DNA of 8,324 bases from Pelomonas sp041914785 (GTDB taxonomy: Bacteria; Pseudomonadota; Gammaproteobacteria; Burkholderiales; Burkholderiaceae_C). This document shows, one piece after another, positions 1-6,572 of the stretch. The stretch's first letter is position 1; every line of letters begins with the position of its first letter. The notes beneath the pieces are model-generated. The model did no database searches. It was not told the DNA's origin and worked only from the letters and a program-made list of their open reading frames with translations. The stretch spans positions 1 through 8,324 of the forward strand of contig JAYSCT010000168.1 of the NCBI GenBank assembly GCA_041914785.1, given 5' to 3'. Position numbers and translations under genes: made by a program.

Positions 1-1
1 C

Positions 2-463
2 AAGAGCCGCGGCATCTACGAAGCCCCGGGCATGGCGCTGCTGCACATCGCCTATGAGCGCCTGGTGACCGGCATCCACAACGAGGACACCATCGAGCAG
101 TACCGCATCAACGGCATGAAGCTGGGCCGGCTGCTCTACCAGGGCCGCTGGTTCGACCCGCAGGCCATCATGCTGCGCGAAGCCGCCCAGCGCTGGATCG
201 CCCGCGCCGTGACCGGCGAAGTGGCCCTCGAACTGCGCCGCGGCAACGACTACTCGCTGCTGGACACCAAGAGCCCCAACCTGACCTACGCGCCCGAGCG
301 CCTGTCGATGGAAAAGGTGGAGGACGCGCCTTTCAGCCCCGCCGACCGCATCGGCCAGCTGACCATGCGCAACCTCGACATCACCGACACGCGCGGCAAG
401 CTGGGCATCTACACCGGCACCGGCCTGCTGGCCGGTGGCGGGTTGCCCAAACTGGAAGGCTAA
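2..463 (+). CDS. argG: Argininosuccinate synthase, C-terminal part (gene cut by left edge)
   Basis: Argininosuccinate synthase joins citrulline and aspartate with ATP to make argininosuccinate, the penultimate step of cytosolic arginine synthesis. The visible 153 residues are the C-terminal third; the reading frame is open from base 2, and the internal ATG at 32 is not a start because matching protein sequence (KSRGIYEAPG) lies before it. Conserved blocks characteristic of the long E. coli-type ArgG are present: GRWFDPQAIMLREA, the LTYAPERLSMEK block, and the FSPADRIGQLTMRNLDITDT block near the end. The nucleotide-binding N-terminus lies outside the window. The tail after the last block is short (TGLLAGGGLPKLEG). 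The TAA stop at 461-463 overlaps the stop codon of the convergent ligase gene, and no U-tract terminator follows. Confidence 0.96.
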   Translation, partial: KSRGIYEAPGMALLHIAYERLVTGIHNEDTIEQYRINGMKLGRLLYQGRWFDPQAIMLREAAQRWIARAVTGEVALELRRGNDYSLLDTKSPNLTYAPERLSMEKVEDAPFSPADRIGQLTMRNLDITDTRGKLGIYTGTGLLAGGGLPKLEG

Positions 464-471
464 AAGCCTTC
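455..471. repeat. Perfect hairpin over the overlapping argG/ligE stop codons
   Basis: GAAGGCT (455-461), loop AAA (462-464), AGCCTTC (465-471): a 7-bp perfect inverted repeat with a 3-nt loop. The argG stop TAA (461-463) and the ligase stop TAG (462-460 on the minus strand) both lie within it. It would fold on both transcripts. No T-run follows on either strand, so it is not a canonical intrinsic terminator. A role as a two-way 3'-end stabiliser or weak terminator is inference. Confidence 0.5.
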
Positions 472-1287
472 GCTGACCCGCAGGAAGCTCGCAAAGCGCG
501 GCTTTCCTGCCGGCGTCACATCGCGGTAGCGATACGTGACCGTCGCGCCGATGGGCGGCGGGTCGCGGCGCTGGGCGTCGGTGAAGCCGGTGCCCAGCTT
601 GAAGCGCACGCCCTCCGGCGTCTGCAGTTCCAGCGCACCAAGCTGGCCGGCAAAGCGGCCCTTGCCGGGTTCGTGGCCGACGACGACGGCCTCGGCATCC
701 GCCAGCGGCTTGAGTTTCAGCAACAGGTCGCTGCGCCCCGACGCCACCGGTGCATCGACCCGGTGCAGCATCAGGCCCTCGCCGCCCGCATCGACGACCT
801 GCTTCAGCTTGGCCCGCAGTTCGGCGTTTGACTGGAAGCGCTGCTGCTCGACCGGCCGAACGATGTCGCTGGCCAGCGCCTTGAGCTGACCGGCCCGCTG
901 CTCGAACGTGCCCTCGCCCGCCGGCAGCTCGAACACGCGATAGGTGATGCGACGCCACTCGGCATCGACCGGCTCGGCACGCCTCACGGCGCCCGACAGC
1001 TCGTCAAAGCTTCGCCGCCCCATCCACAGCTCGCCATCCAGCGGCGTCTTCGGCAGTGCGGCCAGAAACCAGGCTGGCGCGGCCACGACGCGGCCACTGC
1101 GAAAGCGCAGCGTCGTGCCGTCCCACAGCGCGCGCACGCCATCCAGCTTCTCGCTGACCAGGTAGGGTCTCGGGTCAATGTCCGTCGGCGCGTTCTTCGC
1201 CAGCAGCGGCTCCAGTGCCAGGGCCGGCGCTCCCAGGCTGCCCAGCCAGGCCAGCAGCACGCGCCGGCTCAGTGTCATTGCACGCAT
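460..1287 (-). CDS. ligE: Exported ATP-dependent DNA ligase, Lig E type
   Basis: Minimal ATP-dependent DNA ligase of 275 residues that seals nicks in duplex DNA; Lig E-type enzymes are typically periplasmic. Seen in the protein: adenylation motif I SEKLDG with nucleophile Lys47, RFRSGR (61-66), DGELW (84-88, motif II), YRVFELP (116-122, motif III), GGEGLMLH (168-175, motif IV) and LLLKLKP (188-194, motif V). A C-terminal OB fold follows (about 195-275), with the GRFAGQLGAL stretch and a PRFASFLRV ending. There is no extra DNA-binding domain. The N-terminus is a signal peptide: SRR (7-9), a hydrophobic core, and a likely cut after APALA (25). The SRRVLL stretch resembles a twin-arginine motif. 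ATG at 1287 is chosen because GGGAGG lies 5 nt upstream; the frame also opens at GTG 1293, but that codon overlaps the ribosome site. It lies 73 nt downstream of murB on the same strand, so cotranscription is likely. Confidence 0.9.
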   Translation of the reverse strand: MRAMTLSRRVLLAWLGSLGAPALALEPLLAKNAPTDIDPRPYLVSEKLDGVRALWDGTTLRFRSGRVVAAPAWFLAALPKTPLDGELWMGRRSFDELSGAVRRAEPVDAEWRRITYRVFELPAGEGTFEQRAGQLKALASDIVRPVEQQRFQSNAELRAKLKQVVDAGGEGLMLHRVDAPVASGRSDLLLKLKPLADAEAVVVGHEPGKGRFAGQLGALELQTPEGVRFKLGTGFTDAQRRDPPPIGATVTYRYRDVTPAGKPRFASFLRVSEGF

Positions 1288-1292
1288 CGCCA

Positions 1293-1298
1293 CCTCCC
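1293..1298 (-). promoter_or_regulatory. Shine-Dalgarno site of ligE
   Basis: On the minus strand GGGAGG lies 5 nt before the ATG at 1287. It fixes the ligase start at that ATG rather than at the overlapping GTG at 1293-1291. ATG 1278 is also in frame but has a less favourable 14-nt spacing. Confidence 0.7.
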
Positions 1299-1360
1299 GC
1301 GGGAACCGAAGGCGGCCATCATCCGATCGGGCTACGCCCCGCGGGCGGCAGGATTCACGT

Positions 1361-2455
1361 TCAGACGACGACCGGCTCCGGCTCCAGCCGGATGCCGAAG
1401 CGCCCGTAGACGCTCTCCTGGATGGCCCGCGCCAGCGTGACGACCTCGGCGCCCCGTGCGTCCGCCTTGTTCACCAGCACCAGCGCCTGCTTCTCGTAGA
1501 CCCCAGCTCCCCCGACCGTCTTTCCCTTCCAGCCGCAGGCGTCGATCATCCAGCCGGCCGCCAGCTTCACGCTGCCGTCGGGCATGGGGTAGTGCACGAT
1601 GCCGGGGTCGCGGCCGATGATGTCCTTGCACTGCTCGGCGGTGACGACCGGGTTCTTGAAGAAGCTGCCGGCATTGCCGATGACCGCCGGGTCCGGCAGC
1701 TTGGCGCGGCGCACGGCGACGATCCAGTCGTAGATCTGCCGCGGCGTGGGCGCGCTGATGCCCGTCTCGGCCATCTTGCGCTCGATCTCCAGGTAGCCCA
1801 GCACCGGCTGCCACGGCTTGGGCAGCCGGAAGCGCACATGCGTGATGACGCTCTTGCCCGCCAGGCCGCCGAAGTCGCTGTGCTTGAACACGCTGTCGCG
1901 GTAGCCGAAGCGGCAGACGTCCGCCGGCAGCAGCGCCGGGCGGCCGGTGATGAGGTCCATCACCTCCACCGCCTCCAGCCGGTCCTTGACCTCGATGCCG
2001 TAGGCGCCGACGTTCTGCACAGGCGCAGCGCCGCAGGTGCCGGGGATCAGCGCCATGTTCTCCAGGCCGGGATAGCCGTGATCCAGCGTCCACGTGACGA
2101 GGTCGTGCCAGACGACACCGGCGCCGGCCTCGACGATCCACGCATCGTCGCGCTCCTCCAGCAGCCGGATGCCCGGGATCTCCACCTTCAGCACGACGGC
2201 CTCGACGTCCCTGGTCAGCACCAGGTTGCTGCCGCCGCCCAGCACGAACTTCGGTGCCCGGCCCAGTTCCGGGTGGTCGACGACGCGGCGCACGTCCGCC
2301 GCCTCGCGGATGCGCACGAGGCGCTTCGCGACGGCCGGCAGGCCGAAGGTGTTGTAGGGCTTCAGGTTGACGTCGGTTTCGACAGTCAGCGCCGGAAGGG
2401 GAATCGGCACGCCGGCGGGCACTGCGTTCGAGGGGGTCTGTGAGGGCGTGGGCAT
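1361..2455 (-). CDS. murB: UDP-N-acetylenolpyruvoylglucosamine reductase MurB (long, E. coli-type)
   Basis: FAD enzyme that uses NADPH to reduce UDP-GlcNAc-enolpyruvate to UDP-MurNAc in the cytosol, the second committed step of peptidoglycan synthesis. In its 364 residues: NTFGL (35-39), the FAD-binding LGGGSNLVL (72-80), IPGTCGAAPVQNVGAYG (137-153), FGYRDSVFK (183-191), GNAGSFFKNP (260-269), and AAGWMIDACGWKG (299-311). By alignment to E. coli MurB the catalytic residues should be Arg186, Ser264 (proton donor) and Glu360 in the LEPE near the end. The YRDS loop marks the long subtype. The N-terminus carries a Pro-rich stretch (about residues 1-25) before the first conserved block, and no clear ribosome site precedes ATG 2455. 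In-frame GTG codons at residues 12 and 16 are alternative starts but have no better site. The gene is divergent from yajQ. Confidence 0.96.
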   Translation of the reverse strand: MPTPSQTPSNAVPAGVPIPLPALTVETDVNLKPYNTFGLPAVAKRLVRIREAADVRRVVDHPELGRAPKFVLGGGSNLVLTRDVEAVVLKVEIPGIRLLEERDDAWIVEAGAGVVWHDLVTWTLDHGYPGLENMALIPGTCGAAPVQNVGAYGIEVKDRLEAVEVMDLITGRPALLPADVCRFGYRDSVFKHSDFGGLAGKSVITHVRFRLPKPWQPVLGYLEIERKMAETGISAPTPRQIYDWIVAVRRAKLPDPAVIGNAGSFFKNPVVTAEQCKDIIGRDPGIVHYPMPDGSVKLAAGWMIDACGWKGKTVGGAGVYEKQALVLVNKADARGAEVVTLARAIQESVYGRFGIRLEPEPVVV

Positions 2456-2475
2456 GGGAAAATTTTCGCAGACCC
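2434..2475. repeat. Inverted repeat flanking the murB start codon
   Basis: GGGTCTG (2434-2440) is repeated inverted as CAGACCC (2469-2475) with 28 nt between. In the murB transcript the arms bracket the AUG and could form a 7-bp stem; in DNA they could be an operator in the murB/yajQ promoter region. The 10-bp palindrome GAAAATTTTC (2458-2467) lies inside, an AT-rich island in otherwise GC-rich sequence. Function is not shown by sequence alone. Confidence 0.35.
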
Positions 2476-2493
2476 TTTACCCCCCGACTGCAA
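2456..2493. promoter_or_regulatory. 38-bp divergent intergenic region between murB and yajQ
   Basis: Both genes start outward from this short gap, so at least one promoter must overlap the opposite coding sequence. On the minus strand TTGCAG (2493-2488) is a possible -35 element, with AT-rich sequence (GAAAAT) further on but not at an ideal spacing. No convincing plus-strand promoter was found. Neither gene has a good Shine-Dalgarno sequence here. The regulatory role rests on gene arrangement rather than on clear elements. Confidence 0.4.
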
Positions 2494-2982
2494 ATGCCCA
2501 GCTTCGACACCGTTCTCGAACCCGACCACGTCAAGATCCGCAATGGCGTGGACAACGCCATCAAGGAAATCGGCACCCGTTTCGACTTCAAGGGCACGGG
2601 CGCCAAGGTCGAGCTGAAAGACAAGGAAATCCACGCCACCGGCGACAGCGAGTTCCAGCTCGAACAGATCGAAGTCGTGCTGTACGGCAAGCTGACCAAG
2701 CAGGATGTCGTCATCAGCTTCCTGGACAAGCAGGACAAGATCGAGAAGCTTGGCGGCGACAAGGTGCGCCAGGTCTACAAGATCAAGGAAGGCATCGAGG
2801 CCACGCTGGCCAAGAAGATCGTCGCCTCGCTGAAGGAAAGCAAGCTCAAGGTCCAGGCCAGCATCCAGGGCGACGCCGTGCGCGTGACCGGCAAGAACCG
2901 CGACGACCTGCAGGCGGCCATCGCCCACCTGAAGAAGAGCTTCAGCGACACGCCGCTGACCTACAACAACTTCCGCGACTGA
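2494..2982 (+). CDS. yajQ: YajQ-family nucleotide-binding protein (c-di-GMP effector family)
   Basis: YajQ/UPF0234 proteins are small cytosolic proteins with two ferredoxin-like halves. They bind nucleotides, and characterised members (for example in Xanthomonas) bind cyclic di-GMP and affect biofilm and virulence through transcription factor partners. The 162-residue product has normal family length and all signatures: MPSFDTV at the N-terminus, RFDFKGT (29-35), VTGKNRDDLQ (131-140) and the family ending NNFRD. The start is set at ATG 2494 because family members begin MPSFD; the frame extends upstream to 2440 but overlaps murB and adds non-family sequence. No Shine-Dalgarno sequence is apparent. 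The TGA is followed after one base by the ATG of the retropepsin gene, which suggests cotranscription and translational coupling. The role in this organism is inferred from family. Confidence 0.95.
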   Translation: MPSFDTVLEPDHVKIRNGVDNAIKEIGTRFDFKGTGAKVELKDKEIHATGDSEFQLEQIEVVLYGKLTKQDVVISFLDKQDKIEKLGGDKVRQVYKIKEGIEATLAKKIVASLKESKLKVQASIQGDAVRVTGKNRDDLQAAIAHLKKSFSDTPLTYNNFRD

Positions 2983-2983
2983 C

Positions 2984-3640
2984 ATGCGGCGCACAGGCCT
3001 GGCCGTGACCCTGCTGGGCCTGCTGCTGGCGTCGCAAGCGGCGCCGGCGCAGACGGCACCCCGGGTGCAGCTCAACGGCATGCTGGGCGCCCGCGCGGCG
3101 CTGCTGCTCATCGACGGCGAACCGCGCACGGTGACCGTCGGCGCCACGACGCAGGGCGTCACGCTGGTGGCGCTGGAGGACGGCCGGGCCGTCATCGACG
3201 TCGGCGGCCGGCGCCAGACGCTGGCGCTGGGTGCCGCGCCCGGCCGCGTGACGTCGGGCGCGCCCGCCGCCGCCCGGCAGATCGTGCTGCCCGTCGGCCC
3301 CGGCGGCCATTTCACGATGTCCGGCGCCATCAACGGCCGCTACACCAACTTCCTGCTGGACACCGGCTCCACCAGCGTCGCGCTCAGCCAGGTCGAGGCG
3401 GACCGGCTGGGCCTGCGCTACCAGCAGGGGCGGCAGATCTTCACGCACACCGCCAACGGCGTCGTGCCGGCCTACATGTTCGAGCTGGCCAGCGTGCGCA
3501 TCGGCGAGGTCGAGGTGCGCAACGTCGAGGCCATCGCCATCCCGGGCCAGATGTCCCATGTGCTGCTGGGCAACAGCTTCCTGAACCGCTTCCAGATGCG
3601 GCGCGAGAACGATGTCATGACGCTGGAGCTTCGCTACTGA
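2984..3640 (+). CDS. Periplasmic retropepsin-like aspartic protease (clan AA)
   Basis: A 218-residue exported protein with one aspartic-protease half-site, as in retroviral-type proteases that act as dimers. Residues 1-22 are a signal peptide (MRR, hydrophobic core, cut near APA/AQ) with no lipobox Cys. About residues 27-83 form a small beta-rich domain (VQLNGMLGARAALLLIDG onward) that resembles the periplasmic N-terminal region of type II secretion protein C. The protease domain, about 98-218, has the catalytic motif FLLDTGSTSVALS with Asp126, and the second family signature LLGNSFLNRF (194-203). Related bacterial proteins often carry DTGA; here it is DTGS. The start lies 1 nt after the yajQ stop (TGAcATG), with no separate ribosome site, so translation by reinitiation is likely. 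The substrate is unknown. Position before prsT makes an envelope or PEP-CTERM-related role possible but unproven. Confidence 0.88.
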   Translation: MRRTGLAVTLLGLLLASQAAPAQTAPRVQLNGMLGARAALLLIDGEPRTVTVGATTQGVTLVALEDGRAVIDVGGRRQTLALGAAPGRVTSGAPAAARQIVLPVGPGGHFTMSGAINGRYTNFLLDTGSTSVALSQVEADRLGLRYQQGRQIFTHTANGVVPAYMFELASVRIGEVEVRNVEAIAIPGQMSHVLLGNSFLNRFQMRRENDVMTLELRY

Positions 3641-3677
3641 TCCGGCGCGGCTCGCGCTGCCGGCCTTCTGCAAGAAT

Positions 3678-3697
3678 CCGGCGCCTCATTTCGCCGG
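3678..3697 (+). repeat. GC-rich hairpin in the prsT ribosome-entry region
   Basis: CCGGCG (3678-3683) and CGCCGG (3692-3697) form a perfect 6-bp stem with an 8-nt loop, ending 8 nt before the prsT ATG where a ribosome site would be expected. No Shine-Dalgarno sequence is visible. A second, bulged 8-bp stem can form at 3642-3663 just after the protease stop. Neither is followed by a U tract, so termination is not supported; an effect on prsT translation is possible. Confidence 0.4.
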
Positions 3698-3705
3698 CCG
3701 CATCG

Positions 3706-6513
3706 ATGACCCGTCCCACCGCCTCGTTCCCCGGCCTGCTGGCCGCGCTGCTGATCGCCACCGCGCCCGCGCACGCCCAGGACGCTGCCAAGGCCTCGCG
3801 CTTCTACGAGGACGCGCTGCAGCGCTACGAGAAGCGCGACATTCCCGGCGCCATCATCCAGCTCAGGAACGCGCTGCAGGCCGACAAGACGCAGCTGCCC
3901 GTGCAGGTGCTGCTGGGCCGGGCGCTGATGGCCGACGGTCAGGCCGTGGCCGCCGAGGTCGCCGTGACCGAGGCGCTGAAGCTGGGCGTCGACCGCGCGG
4001 AGGTCGTCGTCACGCTGGGGCAGGCGCTGCTGGCCCAGGGCAAGCAGGCCCAGCTGATCGAGCAGCCGCGCATGGCCACCACCGGGCTGCCCAACAGCGT
4101 GCGCATGCAGGTGCTGCTGATCCATGCGTCGGCGTATGCCGACCTGGGCGATCCGGCCAACGCGCTCAAAGCCATCGAGGAAGCCCGTGCCATCGACCGC
4201 GACGCGCCCGAGAGCTGGCTGGCGGAAGTGCCGCTGCGCCTGCGCGCCCGCCAGCTCAAGGAAGCCACGCTGGCCGCCGACACGGCGATCAAGCTGGCGC
4301 CCTCCTCGGCGGAGGCACGGTACCAACACGGCACCGTGCTGCACATGCGCGGCGACATTGCCGGCGCGACGGCCGACTACACCCAGGCCCTGAGCCTGGA
4401 CGCCGACCACCTGGAATCCCGGCTGTCGCGCGCCGCCATCCATTTCGACGCCCGGCGCGATGCCGAGGCCACTGCCGACATCGACGCCATCCGCAAGCGC
4501 TTCCCCAAGGAGCCCCGGGCCGCCTACCTGCGCGCACTGCTGGCCGAGCGCGCCGGCGACCGGGTCGCCGCCAAGGCGGCGCTGGGCGAAGTCGTCGCGC
4601 TGCTGGACCCGGTGCCCATCGACTTCATCAAGCACCGCCCGCAGATCCTGCTGCTGGCCGGGCTGGCGCACTACGGCCTGGAGGAGTACGGCAAGGCCAA
4701 GCCCTTCCTGGAGCTGGTGCTGCGCGGCATGCCCGCCAGCCCGGTGAGCAAGCTGGTCGCCCGCATCGCGATGCAGGAGAAGGAACCCGACCGCGCCATC
4801 GCCGTGCTGGAGCCCTACCTGCGCAGCAGCCCCAACGACAGCCAGGCACTCGTCCAGCTGGCCGCCGCCCACATCGCCAAGGGCCGCCCCGGCAAGGCCA
4901 GCCAGCTGATGCAGGACGCGCTGAAGGCCAAGGAGGCGCCCGCCTACCAGACCGTGCTGGGCATCGCCATGCTGCGCGGTGGCGACCCGGCCACCGCCAA
5001 GGACCAGCTGCTGACCGCCTTCAAGAAAGACCCGCGGCAGGCCCAGGCCGGCATGACGCTGGTTGCCCTGCTGCTCAAGGAGGGCCAGCCCACCCAGGCC
5101 GCGGCCATCGCCGATCAGCTGCTGCGCCAGCAACCCGCCAACCCTGCGTTCCTGACCCTGGCCGGCGTCGCCAAGGCCGAGGCGGGCGACTACGGCGCGG
5201 CGCGGCGCCACTTCGAGGCCGCCCTCGCCGCCGATGCCAAGCTGATGACACCGCGGCTGGGCCTGGCACGGCTGGACATCGCATCGCGCTCCTTCGAAAG
5301 CGCGTCGCGCCGCCTGAAAGCCATCCTCAAGGAGGACGAGCGCAACACCGAGGCCATGTACGACATGGCCGCGCTGCAGGAGCGGCTCGGCAAGATCGAC
5401 GATGCCAAGCTCTGGCTGCAGCGCGCGGCCGAAGCCTCGGGCAAGGTGGACACGCAGGCCAACGTCGCGCTGGTCGAGCTGAACCTGCGCGCCAAGAACC
5501 TGCCCGCCGCCATGGACGCGGCCAAGCTGCTGCTGGGCAAGCAACCCGAGGATGTGCAGGCGCTGTCCACCTACGCCAGGGTGCAGCTGGCGTCCGGCGA
5601 CATCGCCGGCGCACGCCAGACGCTGGTGAGCGCGTCCCGCCGCGCCGCCTTCGACGCCGACCAGCAGACCCAGGTCGCCGCGATGCAGCTGGCCGCGGAC
5701 GACCTGGCCGGCGCCGCGTACAGCCTGGACAAGGCGCTGTCCTCGCAGCCGGATGCGCTGACCGCCAACGGCCTGATGACCGAGGTCGACATCCGGCGCA
5801 AGGAATTCGGCAAGGCCGAGGCGCGAGCCAGGCGCCTCGTGCAGCTCAAGCCCGGCCTCGCGCTGGGCCACCAGCTGCTGGGCGATATCGCCAGCGCCCG
5901 CGGCCAGCCGGCCGCGGCGCTGGAGGCCTACCGGCAGGCCTTCAAGCTGCAACCTGCCCCGGCCACCGCGCTGCCGCTGATGCGCCTGCTGAGCAGCCAG
6001 GACAAGACGGCCGAATTGCGCACCACGGCGGAACGCTGGCTCAAGGCGAACCCGAACGACATGGCCGTGCACAAGCTGCTGGGCGACCACGTGGCGCGCC
6101 GCGGCGACTTTGCCAGCGCCCGCACGATCTATGAAGCCGCCGCAAAGCTGCCGTCGCGGGACGCCGAACTGCTCAACAACCTGGCCAACGTGCATCTGCA
6201 GCTGGGCGCCTTCAAGGCGGCCCGCGACGTCGCGCAGCAGGCGCTGGCGCTGGCCCCCGGCAACCCGCTGGTCATCGACACGCTGGGCTGGGCGCTGCAC
6301 AACGCCGGCGAGCCCGAGGCGGCACTGCAGAAGCTGCGCGACGCCCGCCTGCGCGCGCCCAACAACCCCGAAATCCGTTACCACCTCGCCGCGGCGCTCG
6401 CCAAATCGGGCAAGAAAGGGGAAGCCCGCGACGAATTGACCGCCGCCCTGCGTGACAACCCTCAGTTCGAGAGCAGAAGTGCGGCAAAAGCCCTGCTTGA
6501 CACGCTTAAGTGA
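3706..6513 (+). CDS. prsT: PEP-CTERM system TPR-repeat protein PrsT
   Basis: Large exported tetratricopeptide-repeat protein that accompanies the PEP-CTERM/exosortase surface-protein sorting and exopolysaccharide system; its exact biochemical job is not established. The 935 residues match the usual PrsT size. A signal peptide occupies about 1-24 (hydrophobic core GLLAALLIATAP, cut after AHA). The family is named as a lipoprotein, but this copy has no lipobox and no cysteine at all. The mature part starts with FYEDALQRYEKRDIPGAIIQ, typical of PrsT, and then consists of many degenerate TPR helix pairs. The clearest are at the end (about 822-925: NNLANVHLQLGAFKAA, DTLGWALHNAGEPEAALQKL, YHLAAALAKSGKKGEA). 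The gene lies 65 nt after the protease gene and 167 nt before a PEP-CTERM substrate gene on the same strand. The start is fixed by the signal peptide; no ribosome site is seen. Confidence 0.9.
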   Translation: MTRPTASFPGLLAALLIATAPAHAQDAAKASRFYEDALQRYEKRDIPGAIIQLRNALQADKTQLPVQVLLGRALMADGQAVAAEVAVTEALKLGVDRAEVVVTLGQALLAQGKQAQLIEQPRMATTGLPNSVRMQVLLIHASAYADLGDPANALKAIEEARAIDRDAPESWLAEVPLRLRARQLKEATLAADTAIKLAPSSAEARYQHGTVLHMRGDIAGATADYTQALSLDADHLESRLSRAAIHFDARRDAEATADIDAIRKRFPKEPRAAYLRALLAERAGDRVAAKAALGEVVALLDPVPIDFIKHRPQILLLAGLAHYGLEEYGKAKPFLELVLRGMPASPVSKLVARIAMQEKEPDRAIAVLEPYLRSSPNDSQALVQLAAAHIAKGRPGKASQLMQDALKAKEAPAYQTVLGIAMLRGGDPATAKDQLLTAFKKDPRQAQAGMTLVALLLKEGQPTQAAAIADQLLRQQPANPAFLTLAGVAKAEAGDYGAARRHFEAALAADAKLMTPRLGLARLDIASRSFESASRRLKAILKEDERNTEAMYDMAALQERLGKIDDAKLWLQRAAEASGKVDTQANVALVELNLRAKNLPAAMDAAKLLLGKQPEDVQALSTYARVQLASGDIAGARQTLVSASRRAAFDADQQTQVAAMQLAADDLAGAAYSLDKALSSQPDALTANGLMTEVDIRRKEFGKAEARARRLVQLKPGLALGHQLLGDIASARGQPAAALEAYRQAFKLQPAPATALPLMRLLSSQDKTAELRTTAERWLKANPNDMAVHKLLGDHVARRGDFASARTIYEAAAKLPSRDAELLNNLANVHLQLGAFKAARDVAQQALALAPGNPLVIDTLGWALHNAGEPEAALQKLRDARLRAPNNPEIRYHLAAALAKSGKKGEARDELTAALRDNPQFESRSAAKALLDTLK

Positions 6514-6550
6514 GGGGGCGCAAACCCCGGCCGCAGACGTCGCATGTTTT

Positions 6551-6556
6551 TACAAT
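6551..6556 (+). promoter_or_regulatory. Possible sigma-70 -10 box upstream of the PEP-CTERM gene
   Basis: TACAAT in a T-rich patch (TTTTTACAATC) is a good -10 hexamer. No convincing -35 element lies 16-18 bp upstream (CGGCCG region). It would give a leader of about 120 nt. It is recorded as the alternative to the sigma-54 candidate at 6618-6633. Confidence 0.25.
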
Positions 6557-6572
6557 CTGCGCATTCCGGAAA

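Noticed and set aside
1325..1360. Short GC stem (CGCCC-GCG-GGGCG) between murB and ligE as a terminator
   Set aside because: It has a 5-bp stem and no U tract; it gives no reason to split the tandem pair.
1178..2443. 421-codon plus-strand open frame across ligE and murB
   Set aside because: It lies antisense to two well-recognised genes and the product is low-complexity Arg/Ala/Asp/His-rich sequence without any family signature.
2386..3333. Long minus-strand open frame opposite yajQ and the protease gene
   Set aside because: The composition is that of a GC-driven shadow frame; no signal peptide, motif or ribosome site supports it.
3634..6384. 916-codon open frame on the minus strand opposite prsT
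   Set aside because: It mirrors the third-position GC bias of prsT; the product is a Gly/Gln/Arg/Leu-rich string with no domain pattern, whereas the plus strand encodes a clear signal peptide and TPR protein.
6514..6528. GGGG/CCCC stem just after the prsT stop as a terminator
   Set aside because: It is a 4-bp stem with no adjacent U tract.
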